Positions 1 to 7,850 of a stretch of DNA of 56,869 nt are shown here, piece by piece. The stretch lies in assembly GCA_903929315.1 (NCBI GenBank), contig CAIYUC010000045.1, positions 1 through 56,869 on the forward strand, written 5' to 3'. Every line of letters begins with the position of its first letter. Position 1 is the stretch's first letter. Origin of the DNA: an uncultured Bacteroidales bacterium. GTDB taxonomy: Bacteria > Bacteroidota > Bacteroidia > Bacteroidales > FEN-979. A model generated the notes under the pieces. The model was not told where the DNA came from, made no database searches, and was given only the letters and a program-made list of their open reading frames with translations. A program made the position numbers and the translations under genes.

Positions 1-815
1 TCCCTTTTATCGTGGATTCTACTGTTGCCACACCTGCTTTGCTGCGACCCATCGAGCATGGAGCCGATATTGTTGTGCAATCTGTTACCAAATCCTTATT
101 TACCAGTGGGTTTGGTATTTGTGGGGCAGTCATTTCCAGGAAAAACATTACCTCAAATATTGATAATCCTGAAATGAAAGCCGATTTCGCCACCTATTTG
201 AAATTGCTGCCAAACAGAGATAACGGACCGAATATATCACCTATGAATGCCATCCTGGCTTTGAATGATATCCGCACCCTGCGCACCCGCATGGATGTGC
301 TTAGCAGAAACACACTGAAAGTGGCTGAATTTCTTAAACAGCATAAAAATATTGAACAGGTTCAGTACTTGGGACTTGAATCTCACCCGCTGTATGAACT
401 TGCTTCAAGATACTTGGTCCTTGCCGATTCGGAGTTCGATGAGCTTTATAAGACAAAGGTCTCCCGTTATGGACATATGATGTCATTTTGTATTAAAGGA
501 GATGTTCGTCAGACAAGGGATGTGTTTGACGCATTCACCATGATCTGGAGAGGCACCGACCTAGGCAGGATCAAATCCATTGCAACAATTCCGGCTATCT
601 CAACACATTCCCAGCAGGGCGAAGAAGCCAGGAAACTTGCCGGTATCCCATCAAATCTCATCCGGCTTTGTGTCGGGGGAGAACATCCTGACGATATAAT
701 ACGTGATATTGATCAGGCATTAGCAGTTCTTGACGGAAAAAAAATCTTCCATTCATTCCCTGAATACTCATCTGGCGGGGCCTCTTCCGCAAAGATCAAA
801 AATAATGAAGATTAA
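1..815 (+). CDS. Cys/Met metabolism PLP-dependent enzyme, 3' part (cut by window edge)
   Basis: This is the C-terminal part (about 270 codons) of a cystathionine gamma-synthase / methionine gamma-lyase / O-acetylhomoserine sulfhydrylase-type enzyme, which catalyses PLP-dependent transsulfuration or elimination on sulfur amino acids. The reading frame is open to the left edge (codons from base 3), so the GTG at 12 is not the start. Visible motifs are a DSTVATP segment, then QSVTKSLFTSG, whose Lys is the expected PLP Schiff-base residue, and a C-terminal STH...GI..NLIRLCVGGE block typical of the family. The usual length is about 400 aa, so roughly 130 residues lie outside the window. The exact reaction cannot be assigned from this half. 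Proximity to thrC and thrH fits a Met/Thr context. Confidence 0.82.
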   Translation, partial: PFIVDSTVATPALLRPIEHGADIVVQSVTKSLFTSGFGICGAVISRKNITSNIDNPEMKADFATYLKLLPNRDNGPNISPMNAILALNDIRTLRTRMDVLSRNTLKVAEFLKQHKNIEQVQYLGLESHPLYELASRYLVLADSEFDELYKTKVSRYGHMMSFCIKGDVRQTRDVFDAFTMIWRGTDLGRIKSIATIPAISTHSQQGEEARKLAGIPSNLIRLCVGGEHPDDIIRDIDQALAVLDGKKIFHSFPEYSSGGASSAKIKNNED

Positions 816-835
816 TGTTCTTGGACTTCCTTTTT

Positions 836-863
836 ATCCGGCATCCGGTATCCGGCATCCGGC
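836..863. repeat. 7-bp tandem array (ATCCGGC x4)
   Basis: Four consecutive 7-bp units, consensus ATCCGGC (the second ends in T), lie in the 78-bp gap between the 3' ends of the PLP enzyme gene and the convergent T9SS cargo gene. A degenerate fifth unit (ATCACGA) follows. It contains no open reading frame of note. Confidence 0.8.
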
Positions 864-893
864 ATCACGACTGCCTAACAACTTAAATATCGA

Positions 894-1796
894 TTAATGT
901 AGTACTTCAAATTTTTTCAGTGAAAAATAATTATTGTCTGAATATTTCAGCAGGTAAACACCATTGATCATTTTATGGGTATCAATGGATCCTCCTCCAA
1001 ACTTGAGGTTTTCAAACACAAGCTTCCCTGTATAATCAAAGATTTGAATTGACCGATCCCTGTTCTGTAATATTTCTTTAAGGTTGAGTTGATCATCAAC
1101 AGGGTTGGGATAAAGAGTGATCAGATTATCATTCCGTGATTCCCTGATCCCCTCACAAATCTCAAGATGAAGCCCGATATTATCGATCATCCATCCTTCC
1201 TTGTTACTTGGAATACTGTCACTGTAAAAGACAAATCGAATATAATTTATACTGTTGGTGATATTACACCAAAAGAAACTATCCGACCTCCATCCTCCTG
1301 GAAGACCGTATGACCTTCCCGTATAGGCTGCATTTCCATTTCCTATTGTTGGATTTGGCATTCCGCCTTGTCCATAATAAAATCCGAGAAAATTTGCTAT
1401 ATTGGTCCAGTTCACCCCGGCATCATAGGAAAATTCAATGTAACCACCATCATGTAAACTGTCGGTATCGAACTTATGAAAATAAGATATATAGGTCACT
1501 TCATCACCCGGTATATTCCATGCAGGATCATAGACCTTAATAGTGAACGCAGAGAAGTTATTTGTTGGATAAAATTGCAAAGTATCAGTTACTATGGCGT
1601 TTGGGATTGACCAGGCGCTGTCAAAAAAAATCTTGGATGGTCGTCCTATCTGCCAGATATTATCAATCAGGGAAGTATCAACCTGCAGCAATGAATCAGG
1701 CGCTTCGAAAGTATTCAGATCATTGATAAACTGTGCATGAGTTGATGGAGCCAATAGGCTAAGGATTAATGAAATGAATATACCGAACTTTTTCAT
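894..1796 (-). CDS. Secreted protein with T9SS type A C-terminal sorting domain
   Basis: The 300-aa product starts with a clear Sec signal peptide (about residues 1-21, ending THA/Q). The middle region is beta-rich with a jelly-roll look: YISYFHKFDTDS, then GGYIEFSYDAGVNW, then GWMIDNIGLH. This pattern resembles MAM/concanavalin-like adhesin domains, but I cannot name a family. About residues 226-300 are a T9SS type A sorting domain, beginning ITLYPNPVDDQLNL and ending GVYLLKYSDNNYFSLKKFEV. It is therefore probably exported by Sec, passed through the type IX secretion system and anchored at or released from the cell surface. It is a single-gene unit, convergent with the upstream PLP enzyme and divergent from thrC. 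The function of the globular part is unknown. Confidence 0.8.
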   Translation of the reverse strand: MKKFGIFISLILSLLAPSTHAQFINDLNTFEAPDSLLQVDTSLIDNIWQIGRPSKIFFDSAWSIPNAIVTDTLQFYPTNNFSAFTIKVYDPAWNIPGDEVTYISYFHKFDTDSLHDGGYIEFSYDAGVNWTNIANFLGFYYGQGGMPNPTIGNGNAAYTGRSYGLPGGWRSDSFFWCNITNSINYIRFVFYSDSIPSNKEGWMIDNIGLHLEICEGIRESRNDNLITLYPNPVDDQLNLKEILQNRDRSIQIFDYTGKLVFENLKFGGGSIDTHKMINGVYLLKYSDNNYFSLKKFEVLH

Positions 1797-1910
1797 AAGA
1801 TTTTATATTATAAAAGTATGTCAGATATTTATTTTTGTAAAGAAGTCCCAATTATATGAAAAAAAATGGCAATAGCAATATATTTTTCATCATTTGGCAA
1901 TATTTCATTT

Positions 1911-1942
1911 CGCTATTTCGCTACTTCACCATTTCGCTATTT
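1911..1942. repeat. 8-bp tandem array, CRCYATTT family, copy A (4 units)
   Basis: Four units of 8 bp (CGCTATTT, CGCTACTT, CACCATTT, CGCTATTT) lie just upstream of the thrC start. The same family occurs at 6416-6455 and 27685-27748. A longer reading frame from 1856 runs through it and would give a Phe/Ser/Ile-rich stretch, which argues that this part is not coding. Confidence 0.75.
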
Positions 1943-1978
1943 AGCTTTTTAATCCTATTTTTGCCAAAACAACCTTTC

Positions 1979-3349
1979 ATGAGTTCGCCGTTATTGTTTC
2001 GTTCCACAAACCTTAAATCTGAACCGTTAACATTCAGCAGGGCCTTACTCCAGGGACTGGCACCCGACAAAGGGCTTTATATGCCGGAGTACATTCCCGG
2101 GATTTCAATGAAGGAAATTGAATCGTTTACAGGAAAAGAATATTATGAAATTGCGTTTGATGTTAGCAGGAAATTTCTGGCTGGGGAGATATCCGACAAT
2201 GACCTGATGAATATCGTTAAAGAAGCGTATAATTATGATGTTCCGCTGGAGCCGGTGTTTGAAAGAAAATATATTATGAGGCTTGACCAGGGTCCTACTG
2301 CTTCGTTCAAGGATTTTGCAGCACGTATGATGGGCAGACTGATGCATTATTATTTAAGGAAGGAAAACAAAAGCCTCACGATCTTAACTGCAACTTCAGG
2401 AGATACCGGAAGCGCAGTGGCCAATGCTTTCTATGGACTGGATAACATCAATATCGTTGTTCTTTTCCCTCAAGCAGAAGTGACCGACAGGCAACGAAAA
2501 CAGATGACAACACTGGGAAAAAATGTTCACATTCTGGCGATGGATGCCAAGTTTGATGATTGCCAGGCGCTGGTTAAACAAGCATTCATTGATCCGGACC
2601 TGGCTCAACTTAACCTCTCTTCCGCTAATTCCATCAACATCGGAAGGCTGATCCCCCAGACAGTCTATTATTTTTATGCGTTCGCAAAACTGAGAACTGG
2701 TAAGCCGGGTGAAAAGGTGATCTTTTCTGTTCCGTCAGGTAATTTCGGGGATATGATGGGTGGCGTGATCGCTTTTAAAATGGGGTTGCCTGTGAAAAAG
2801 TTCATTATTGCCACGAATGAGAATGATGAGTTTCCAAAATATCTCTATTCAGGCATCTATAAAAAGATAGAGCCTTCGCGGAATTGCATCTCAAGCGCCA
2901 TGAATGTAGGTCATCCCAGTAATCTTTCAAGACTCGTAGCTGTTTATCATGGTGTAATGGATGAGACAGGCAAAATACACAAGCAGGCCGATCTCGGGCT
3001 GATGCGTAAAGAGCTCTGGTCAGTTTGTATTCCCGACACAAAAACCCGGGATACGATTGCAGATGCTTATTTAAACCATCATATTCTCCTGGAACCTCAT
3101 GGTTCTGTGGGATGGGCAGGCCTGATGGAATATCTCCATAGAAATCCCGGTGAGGATAGACCCGACCAGCTTTGCATATCCCTTGAAACGGCTCACCCGG
3201 CAAAGTTCCCCGATGAAATAAAAGCCATACTGGGAATTGATCCTCCATTACCGGAAAGTTTGCAAGGGCTTGAAACCAAACCGGAAACATTTGGCAAGCT
3301 TGAAAATAATTACCTTTCTTTTAAAGAATACTTACAAAAGACTTTTTAA
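1979..3349 (+). CDS. thrC: Threonine synthase
   Basis: This PLP enzyme converts O-phosphohomoserine to threonine. The 456-aa product from ATG 1979 shows the family pattern: N-terminal FRSTN..S..LTFSRALLQGLAPDKGLYMPE, then RLDQGPTASFKDFAARMMGR with the PLP lysine in SFKD (about residue 112), TATSGDTGSAVANAF, and PSGNFGDMMGG. The frame is open back to ATG 1856, but those 41 extra codons are encoded by an 8-bp tandem array and look nothing like threonine synthases, so I start at 1979. A TAnnTTTG-like box (TATTTTTG, 1830-1837) lies upstream. The next gene is thrH, 251 bp downstream on the same strand, so the pair probably serves threonine synthesis. Confidence 0.93.
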   Translation: MSSPLLFRSTNLKSEPLTFSRALLQGLAPDKGLYMPEYIPGISMKEIESFTGKEYYEIAFDVSRKFLAGEISDNDLMNIVKEAYNYDVPLEPVFERKYIMRLDQGPTASFKDFAARMMGRLMHYYLRKENKSLTILTATSGDTGSAVANAFYGLDNINIVVLFPQAEVTDRQRKQMTTLGKNVHILAMDAKFDDCQALVKQAFIDPDLAQLNLSSANSINIGRLIPQTVYYFYAFAKLRTGKPGEKVIFSVPSGNFGDMMGGVIAFKMGLPVKKFIIATNENDEFPKYLYSGIYKKIEPSRNCISSAMNVGHPSNLSRLVAVYHGVMDETGKIHKQADLGLMRKELWSVCIPDTKTRDTIADAYLNHHILLEPHGSVGWAGLMEYLHRNPGEDRPDQLCISLETAHPAKFPDEIKAILGIDPPLPESLQGLETKPETFGKLENNYLSFKEYLQKTF

Positions 3350-3400
3350 AAATCGTTAATATTCAAAACACCTTACCCCTTGGAAGATTGTATAGAAAGT

Positions 3401-3493
3401 CTTTGTGACCCTCGTGTAAACCTTTGAGACCTTTGTGGTTAATTTTTAAAAAACTTAACCACACTGAACAATGATTGCACAATGTACACAAAG
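3401..3493. repeat. ~94-bp imperfect palindromic element, copy 1
   Basis: The element is bounded by CTTTGTG (3401-3407) and its complement CACAAAG (3487-3493). In the centre is a perfect 9-bp stem, TGTGGTTAA (3434-3442) with TTAACCACA (3455-3463), around a 12-nt A/T loop. The same layout and the same words occur at 14515-14609. It fills much of the 251-bp thrC-thrH gap, and the rest of that gap is AT-rich with no gene. Confidence 0.7.
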
Positions 3494-3600
3494 AATAAAA
3501 ATAATGATTTGCTATAATTGTTAGTCAGTTCAAGAAGAGTGTGAACAGGTTGACTTTCAGTTTTTATTATTAGTTGTTAACTGTTAATTATTAACTATTT

Positions 3601-4200
3601 ATGTATGTAATTTGCTCAGATCTCGAAGGAGTATTCGTTCCTGAAGTTTGGATCAATGTTGCCGAAAAGACAGGCATACAAGAACTTCGTTTAACTACCC
3701 GTGATATATCCGATTATGATGTCCTGATGAAAGGCCGCATTAAAATCTTAGCGGAGAGAGGTCTGACCCTTAAGGATATCCAGAATGTAATTGAAACGAT
3801 ACAGCCTCTTCCTGGTGCGCTTGATTTTATTTCATGGGCTAAAGAAAGAACCCAGCTCATTGTCGTATCCGATACTTTCATCCAGTTTGCCGATCCGATG
3901 ATGAAAAAACTTGGCAGGCCTACCCTGTTCTGCCATACACTTGTAATTGATGAAAATAACATGATCATTGATTACAAGCTCCGCCAGCAAGATCCAAAGC
4001 GCAGGACTGCCGAAGCGCTGCAAAGCATGAACTACCAGGTGATCGGGATGGGGGATTCATACAATGATATCAATATGCTGAAACAAGCCGAAGTGGGGAT
4101 CCTTTTCCGTCCGCCGGATAATGTCATCAAGGATTATCCTCGGTTTCCGGTGGCGCATGACTATGAAACATTGAAGAAAATTCTCTCCGGATATATTTAA
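3601..4200 (+). CDS. thrH: ThrH: phosphoserine phosphatase / homoserine phosphotransferase
   Basis: This is a HAD-superfamily protein of 199 aa. The N-terminus, with DLEGVFVPEVWINVAEKTGI and TTRDISDYDVLMKGRIKIL, closely follows Pseudomonas ThrH. Motif I is DLEG (nucleophile Asp8), the second motif is VVSDTFIQF, and motif IV is GMGDSYNDINML. Known ThrH dephosphorylates phosphoserine and can pass the phosphate to homoserine, giving O-phosphohomoserine. Lying directly behind thrC, it may supply the ThrC substrate in place of homoserine kinase (inference). No thrB or thrA is visible in this window. The start ATG is the first in-frame Met and sits directly on the family's N-terminus. Confidence 0.88.
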   Translation: MYVICSDLEGVFVPEVWINVAEKTGIQELRLTTRDISDYDVLMKGRIKILAERGLTLKDIQNVIETIQPLPGALDFISWAKERTQLIVVSDTFIQFADPMMKKLGRPTLFCHTLVIDENNMIIDYKLRQQDPKRRTAEALQSMNYQVIGMGDSYNDINMLKQAEVGILFRPPDNVIKDYPRFPVAHDYETLKKILSGYI

Positions 4201-4272
4201 TTCACCTGGATTTTTCCATTATTTGTTTTAATATTCTTTATTTTTACATACAAATCAATAAAAATCATTTTT

Positions 4273-6330
4273 ATGAAAAAAACACAGATCTTCTTCCTTA
4301 TTCCGTTGGCTTTTTTCCTGAGCCAGTGCATGAACAAGGAGGTCAAAACTGAGAAAGTCACGAACACGACATTTATCTCCAAGGCTACCACAGATAGTGC
4401 GATTACTTTACTGATCAAGCAATATGGTGACAAGAATAAGACACATATCGAAAAAGGGGTTGGCCAGATTGCTTCTCTTTGGACAGAAAAAGACGGTACA
4501 CCCAAAGAATTCCAGGAATTTTGCACGAAACAGTTCATCAACGATCCTGATAAGCTTGATAAAATTTTCAACCGCCTCCAGGATAATTCCGAGGCATTGT
4601 TTGGTCATTTCAATATGATCAGCCTCTTCCTGAAACGCCCTTCTCAACTAGATATCGGTGATGTATATAACATCGATGATATCTTTGGTGCCTATGATCC
4701 CACCTCTCATTTCAATGACGATTTTTTTGCTAATAAAATAGCCTACATCGTTGGCCTGAATTTCCCTTTTTATTCTCTGAAAGAAAAAGAAGATCTCGGC
4801 CCGAAATGGACCCGCAAGGAATGGGCTTATGCCCGTTTAGGCGATTTCTTTACCTCTCACGTACCGGCAGATGTTAACCAAAAATCCTCCGATGCACTTG
4901 CAGCCGCCGGTAATTATATTGCAAGCTATAACATTTATGTTGGAAACCTCCTGGATGACCAGGGTAAAACACATTTCCCGAAAGATATGAAATTACTCTC
5001 ACACTGGAATCTCAGGGACGAGATCAAAGCAAATTACAACAAAACGGAAGAAGGCCTGACCAAACAAAAAATGATCTACCAGGTAATGCTGCACATTGTC
5101 AACCAGGATATTCCCGATAGCGTCATCAATAACCCTAAATTTCAATGGAATCCCAATACCAATAAGCTTTTCAAAGACGGAAAAGAAGTTGTGAATAACC
5201 CTGAACCCGACACCCGTTACCAAATGTTCATCAATAACTTCAAGGCTTTGAAGGCAGTGGATACCTATACACCTATGTATCCTACATATATAAGCCGTTC
5301 CTTTGACGAAGGTATGGAGATTCCCGTCGACGAGGTGGAAAAATTATTCACCGGATTCTGTTCTTCTTCGGAGATCAAACAGGTAGCTGCCCTGATCAGT
5401 AACCGGTTGGGTCGTCCTCTACAACCCTTTGATATTTGGTACGACGGCTTCAAATCAAGGAGCAGCATGGACCAGGGGATGCTGGATAAGATGACCGAAA
5501 AGAAATATCCCAACACGGAAGCTTTTGAAAAAGATATTCCTGACATTCTTATCAAGATGGGATTCAAACCTGATAAAGCGAAAGAGATCGCTTCCCACAT
5601 CACTGTTGATCCTGCCAGAGGCTCAGGTCATGCATGGCCCTCCTCCATGAAAGGGGATAAAAATCATCTTCGCACCCGCATTGGCAAAAACGGTATGGAT
5701 TATAAAGGATATAACATTGCCTGCCATGAGCTTGGCCATAATGTAGAGCAGACGATCTCATTATACATGATTGATTATTATATGATGGCAGGTGTTCCGA
5801 ACACGGCCTTTACGGAGGCTTTTGCTTTCAATTTCCAGAAACACGATCTGGAATTCCTCGGGATAAAAGACAATACCCCGAACAAGGAACAACTGGAAAC
5901 TTTGGATGATTTCTGGATGGCCTATGAGATCATGGGTGTATCGCTGATCGATATGAAAGTGTGGAAATGGTTATACGATCATCCTGATGCAACCCCGCAA
6001 CAACTGAAGGAGACCGTTACCAGCGCTGCCAAAGAGATCTGGAACAAATACTTTGCAGATATCCTTGGAGTGAAAGACACTCCTATCCTTGGCATCTATT
6101 CACATATGATTGAGGATCCGCTTTATCTGTCGAATTACCCGGTTGGCCATCTGATTGAATTCCAACTGACCCAGTTCTTCAAAGGAAAAGATTTCGGAAG
6201 CGAAGCGATCCGGATCTATTCTGCAGGTCGTCTGATCCCACAGCTCTGGATGAAGAATGCCGTCGGCAGTGAAATCTCAATCAAACCATTACTGGAAGCG
6301 ACGGATGAAGCATTGAAGGTTGTCAGGTGA
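4273..6330 (+). CDS. Lipoprotein zinc metallopeptidase of the HExxH...E (gluzincin) type
   Basis: The 685-aa product has a lipoprotein signal peptide with lipobox LSQC (Cys19), so it is probably anchored to the outer or inner membrane. Residues 485-489 are HELGH, a canonical HExxH zinc site. Thirty residues on, TEAFAF supplies Glu515 as a likely third ligand, which places it among gluzincins with M2/M3-like logic. The C-terminal part has SNYPVGHLIEFQLTQFF, a pattern reminiscent of those families. It is not dipeptidyl peptidase III, which uses HExxxH. No sorting domain is present. It is probably a single-gene unit after thrH, and its substrate is unknown. Confidence 0.68.
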   Translation: MKKTQIFFLIPLAFFLSQCMNKEVKTEKVTNTTFISKATTDSAITLLIKQYGDKNKTHIEKGVGQIASLWTEKDGTPKEFQEFCTKQFINDPDKLDKIFNRLQDNSEALFGHFNMISLFLKRPSQLDIGDVYNIDDIFGAYDPTSHFNDDFFANKIAYIVGLNFPFYSLKEKEDLGPKWTRKEWAYARLGDFFTSHVPADVNQKSSDALAAAGNYIASYNIYVGNLLDDQGKTHFPKDMKLLSHWNLRDEIKANYNKTEEGLTKQKMIYQVMLHIVNQDIPDSVINNPKFQWNPNTNKLFKDGKEVVNNPEPDTRYQMFINNFKALKAVDTYTPMYPTYISRSFDEGMEIPVDEVEKLFTGFCSSSEIKQVAALISNRLGRPLQPFDIWYDGFKSRSSMDQGMLDKMTEKKYPNTEAFEKDIPDILIKMGFKPDKAKEIASHITVDPARGSGHAWPSSMKGDKNHLRTRIGKNGMDYKGYNIACHELGHNVEQTISLYMIDYYMMAGVPNTAFTEAFAFNFQKHDLEFLGIKDNTPNKEQLETLDDFWMAYEIMGVSLIDMKVWKWLYDHPDATPQQLKETVTSAAKEIWNKYFADILGVKDTPILGIYSHMIEDPLYLSNYPVGHLIEFQLTQFFKGKDFGSEAIRIYSAGRLIPQLWMKNAVGSEISIKPLLEATDEALKVVR

Positions 6331-6339
6331 TTTTAAAAA

Positions 6340-6367
6340 CGTGACGCGAAACGCGTGACGCGTGACA
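6340..6367. repeat. 7-bp tandem array (CGTGACG x4)
   Basis: Four 7-bp units (CGTGACG, CGAAACG, CGTGACG, CGTGACA) form a GC-rich patch in the short convergent gap between the metallopeptidase gene and hutI. They are self-complementary around ACGCGT and could pair. Confidence 0.75.
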
Positions 6368-6406
6368 GAATAATTGAATTTACCAAGCCGGGACTTGACA
6401 ATTTTT

Positions 6407-7684
6407 TTAAGATTTCGCTATTTCACTATTTCGCCATTTCACTATTTCGCCATTTAAAATAGCCGTCTCCACTTTGTTGCTTCCAAAGGCATATGGCATG
6501 AATTCGTAAGTTGGTATTGGTTTCGATATAAAGAGATTTGCTATTTTTCCCCTTGCGATACTGCCATATTCTTCACTTAATCCCATAGCATAAGCGCCAT
6601 TGATTGTCACAGCATTGATGGCCTCTTCGGGAAGCATCTTGTATTTAATGCATCCCAATGACAGGATGAACTGCATATTCCCTGAAGGTGAGGAGCCCGG
6701 ATTAAAATCACTGGCCAGCGCAACCGGAAGTCCGGCATTGATCATTTTACGCACCGGCGCCTGAGGCAGTTCCAGGAAAAATGCCGCACCGGGTAAAATT
6801 GTTGGCATGGTCATGGATTCTTTCAGGCATTTAATTTCGGAATTCCCTGTATATTCAAGATGATCAACAGATAAGGCATTATATTTTACTCCAACCTGAA
6901 TGCCACCCGAATAATCCAATTCGTTTGCGTGGATCTTCGCACGTAATCCATATTTCATCCCAGCCAGCAATATCCGGTCAGTCTCATCGGTTGTAAAAAA
7001 TCCACGGTCACAGAAAACATCAATAAAATCTGCCAGTCCTTCCGATGCGACCTGCGGGATCATCTCATAAATGACCATGTCGACATATTCCCCGCGCCTG
7101 TTTTGATATTCAGCCGGTATTGCATGGGCGCCCAGAAAGGTCGGAACGATTGTGATAGGTGACAACGTCTTCAACTTTTTTATCACCCGTAACATTTTCA
7201 ATTCATCTTCAACAGTAAGACCATAACCGCTCTTAATTTCGACAGCCCCGGTACCCAACATCATGATCTCCTGCAACCTTGTTAATGCCTGCTCTATCAG
7301 CTCTTTTTCGGATGCCTGGTGTAACTTCTTTGCCGAATTTAAAATACCTCCGCCGCGCCTGGCAATCTCTTCATAACTTAATCCTTTGATCTTGTCGATA
7401 TATTCGATTTCACGGCTACCGGCATAGACCAGGTGAGTATGGCTGTCGCAGAAACAGGGAAATACCATTTTACCGGAAGCATCTATAACTTCTACATTAT
7501 TCCCATCCTCAATCCCGGCAGGGATACGCGACGAATGGCCAAAATCAGCGATCCTGTCGCCCCTGATCAGTAACCATGCATTCCTGATGGTGTTAAGCTC
7601 CGACATTTCCTTGCCGGCGACTTTCGGCCTGGGACTTTCTTCAACCTGGACAAGTTCCTTAATGTTTTTAATCAGTATCGGCAT
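6407..7684 (-). CDS. hutI: Imidazolonepropionase
   Basis: The 425-aa amidohydrolase hydrolyses imidazolone-5-propionate to N-formimino-L-glutamate in histidine degradation. Evidence is the metal motif DSHTHLVYAGSRE, the RRGGGILNSAKK segment, EIKSGYGL (substrate and metal region), KIHANELDYSGG, LSVDHLEYTG and ALASDFNPGSSPSGNMQ, all in order. No other hut genes are nearby. The last roughly 14 residues (GEIVKWRNSEIAKS) are encoded by an 8-bp tandem array of a family that is otherwise intergenic, so the tail appears to have been replaced or extended by repeat DNA. The gene is divergent from the first C10 protease. Confidence 0.93.
   Translation of the reverse strand: MPILIKNIKELVQVEESPRPKVAGKEMSELNTIRNAWLLIRGDRIADFGHSSRIPAGIEDGNNVEVIDASGKMVFPCFCDSHTHLVYAGSREIEYIDKIKGLSYEEIARRGGGILNSAKKLHQASEKELIEQALTRLQEIMMLGTGAVEIKSGYGLTVEDELKMLRVIKKLKTLSPITIVPTFLGAHAIPAEYQNRRGEYVDMVIYEMIPQVASEGLADFIDVFCDRGFFTTDETDRILLAGMKYGLRAKIHANELDYSGGIQVGVKYNALSVDHLEYTGNSEIKCLKESMTMPTILPGAAFFLELPQAPVRKMINAGLPVALASDFNPGSSPSGNMQFILSLGCIKYKMLPEEAINAVTINGAYAMGLSEEYGSIARGKIANLFISKPIPTYEFMPYAFGSNKVETAILNGEIVKWRNSEIAKS
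6416..6455. repeat. 8-bp tandem array, CRCYATTT family, copy B (5 units), inside hutI 3' end
   Basis: Five perfectly phased units (CGCTATTT, CACTATTT, CGCCATTT, CACTATTT, CGCCATTT) sit within the last codons of hutI. They are related to the arrays at 1911-1942 and 27685-27748. Confidence 0.85.
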
Positions 7685-7770
7685 TTCCGGATGTTTGAAA
7701 CAGCGAATTTAGATATTTTTCAGATGTCCGCAGATCGTTAATTTATAATGAAAAAATTTTATAGTAAACC

Positions 7771-7801
7771 TTTGTAATATAGGATAAAATCATTAATTTT
7801 G
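7771..7801 (+). promoter_or_regulatory. Bacteroidota-type promoter for the first C10 protease
   Basis: TTTG (7771-7774) and TAATTTTG (7794-7801, matching TAnnTTTG) are separated by 19 bp, the spacing expected for the primary sigma factor of Bacteroidota. The coding start is 49 bp downstream. Confidence 0.6.
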
Positions 7802-7850
7802 TAACCTAATTGAAATTCCCTCTTATCTATTCACAAAAAATCCATCGAAA

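Noticed and set aside
1856-1978. Extended N-terminus of threonine synthase from ATG 1856
   Set aside because: The 41 codons are largely the 8-bp tandem array and give a Phe/Ile/Ser-rich stretch unrelated to the family; ATG 1979 fits.
2805-3290. 161-aa minus-strand frame opposite thrC
   Set aside because: It is antisense to a confidently assigned gene, with no motif.
4273-6330. Dipeptidyl peptidase III (M49)
   Set aside because: M49 uses HExxxH; this protein has HExxH with a downstream Glu.
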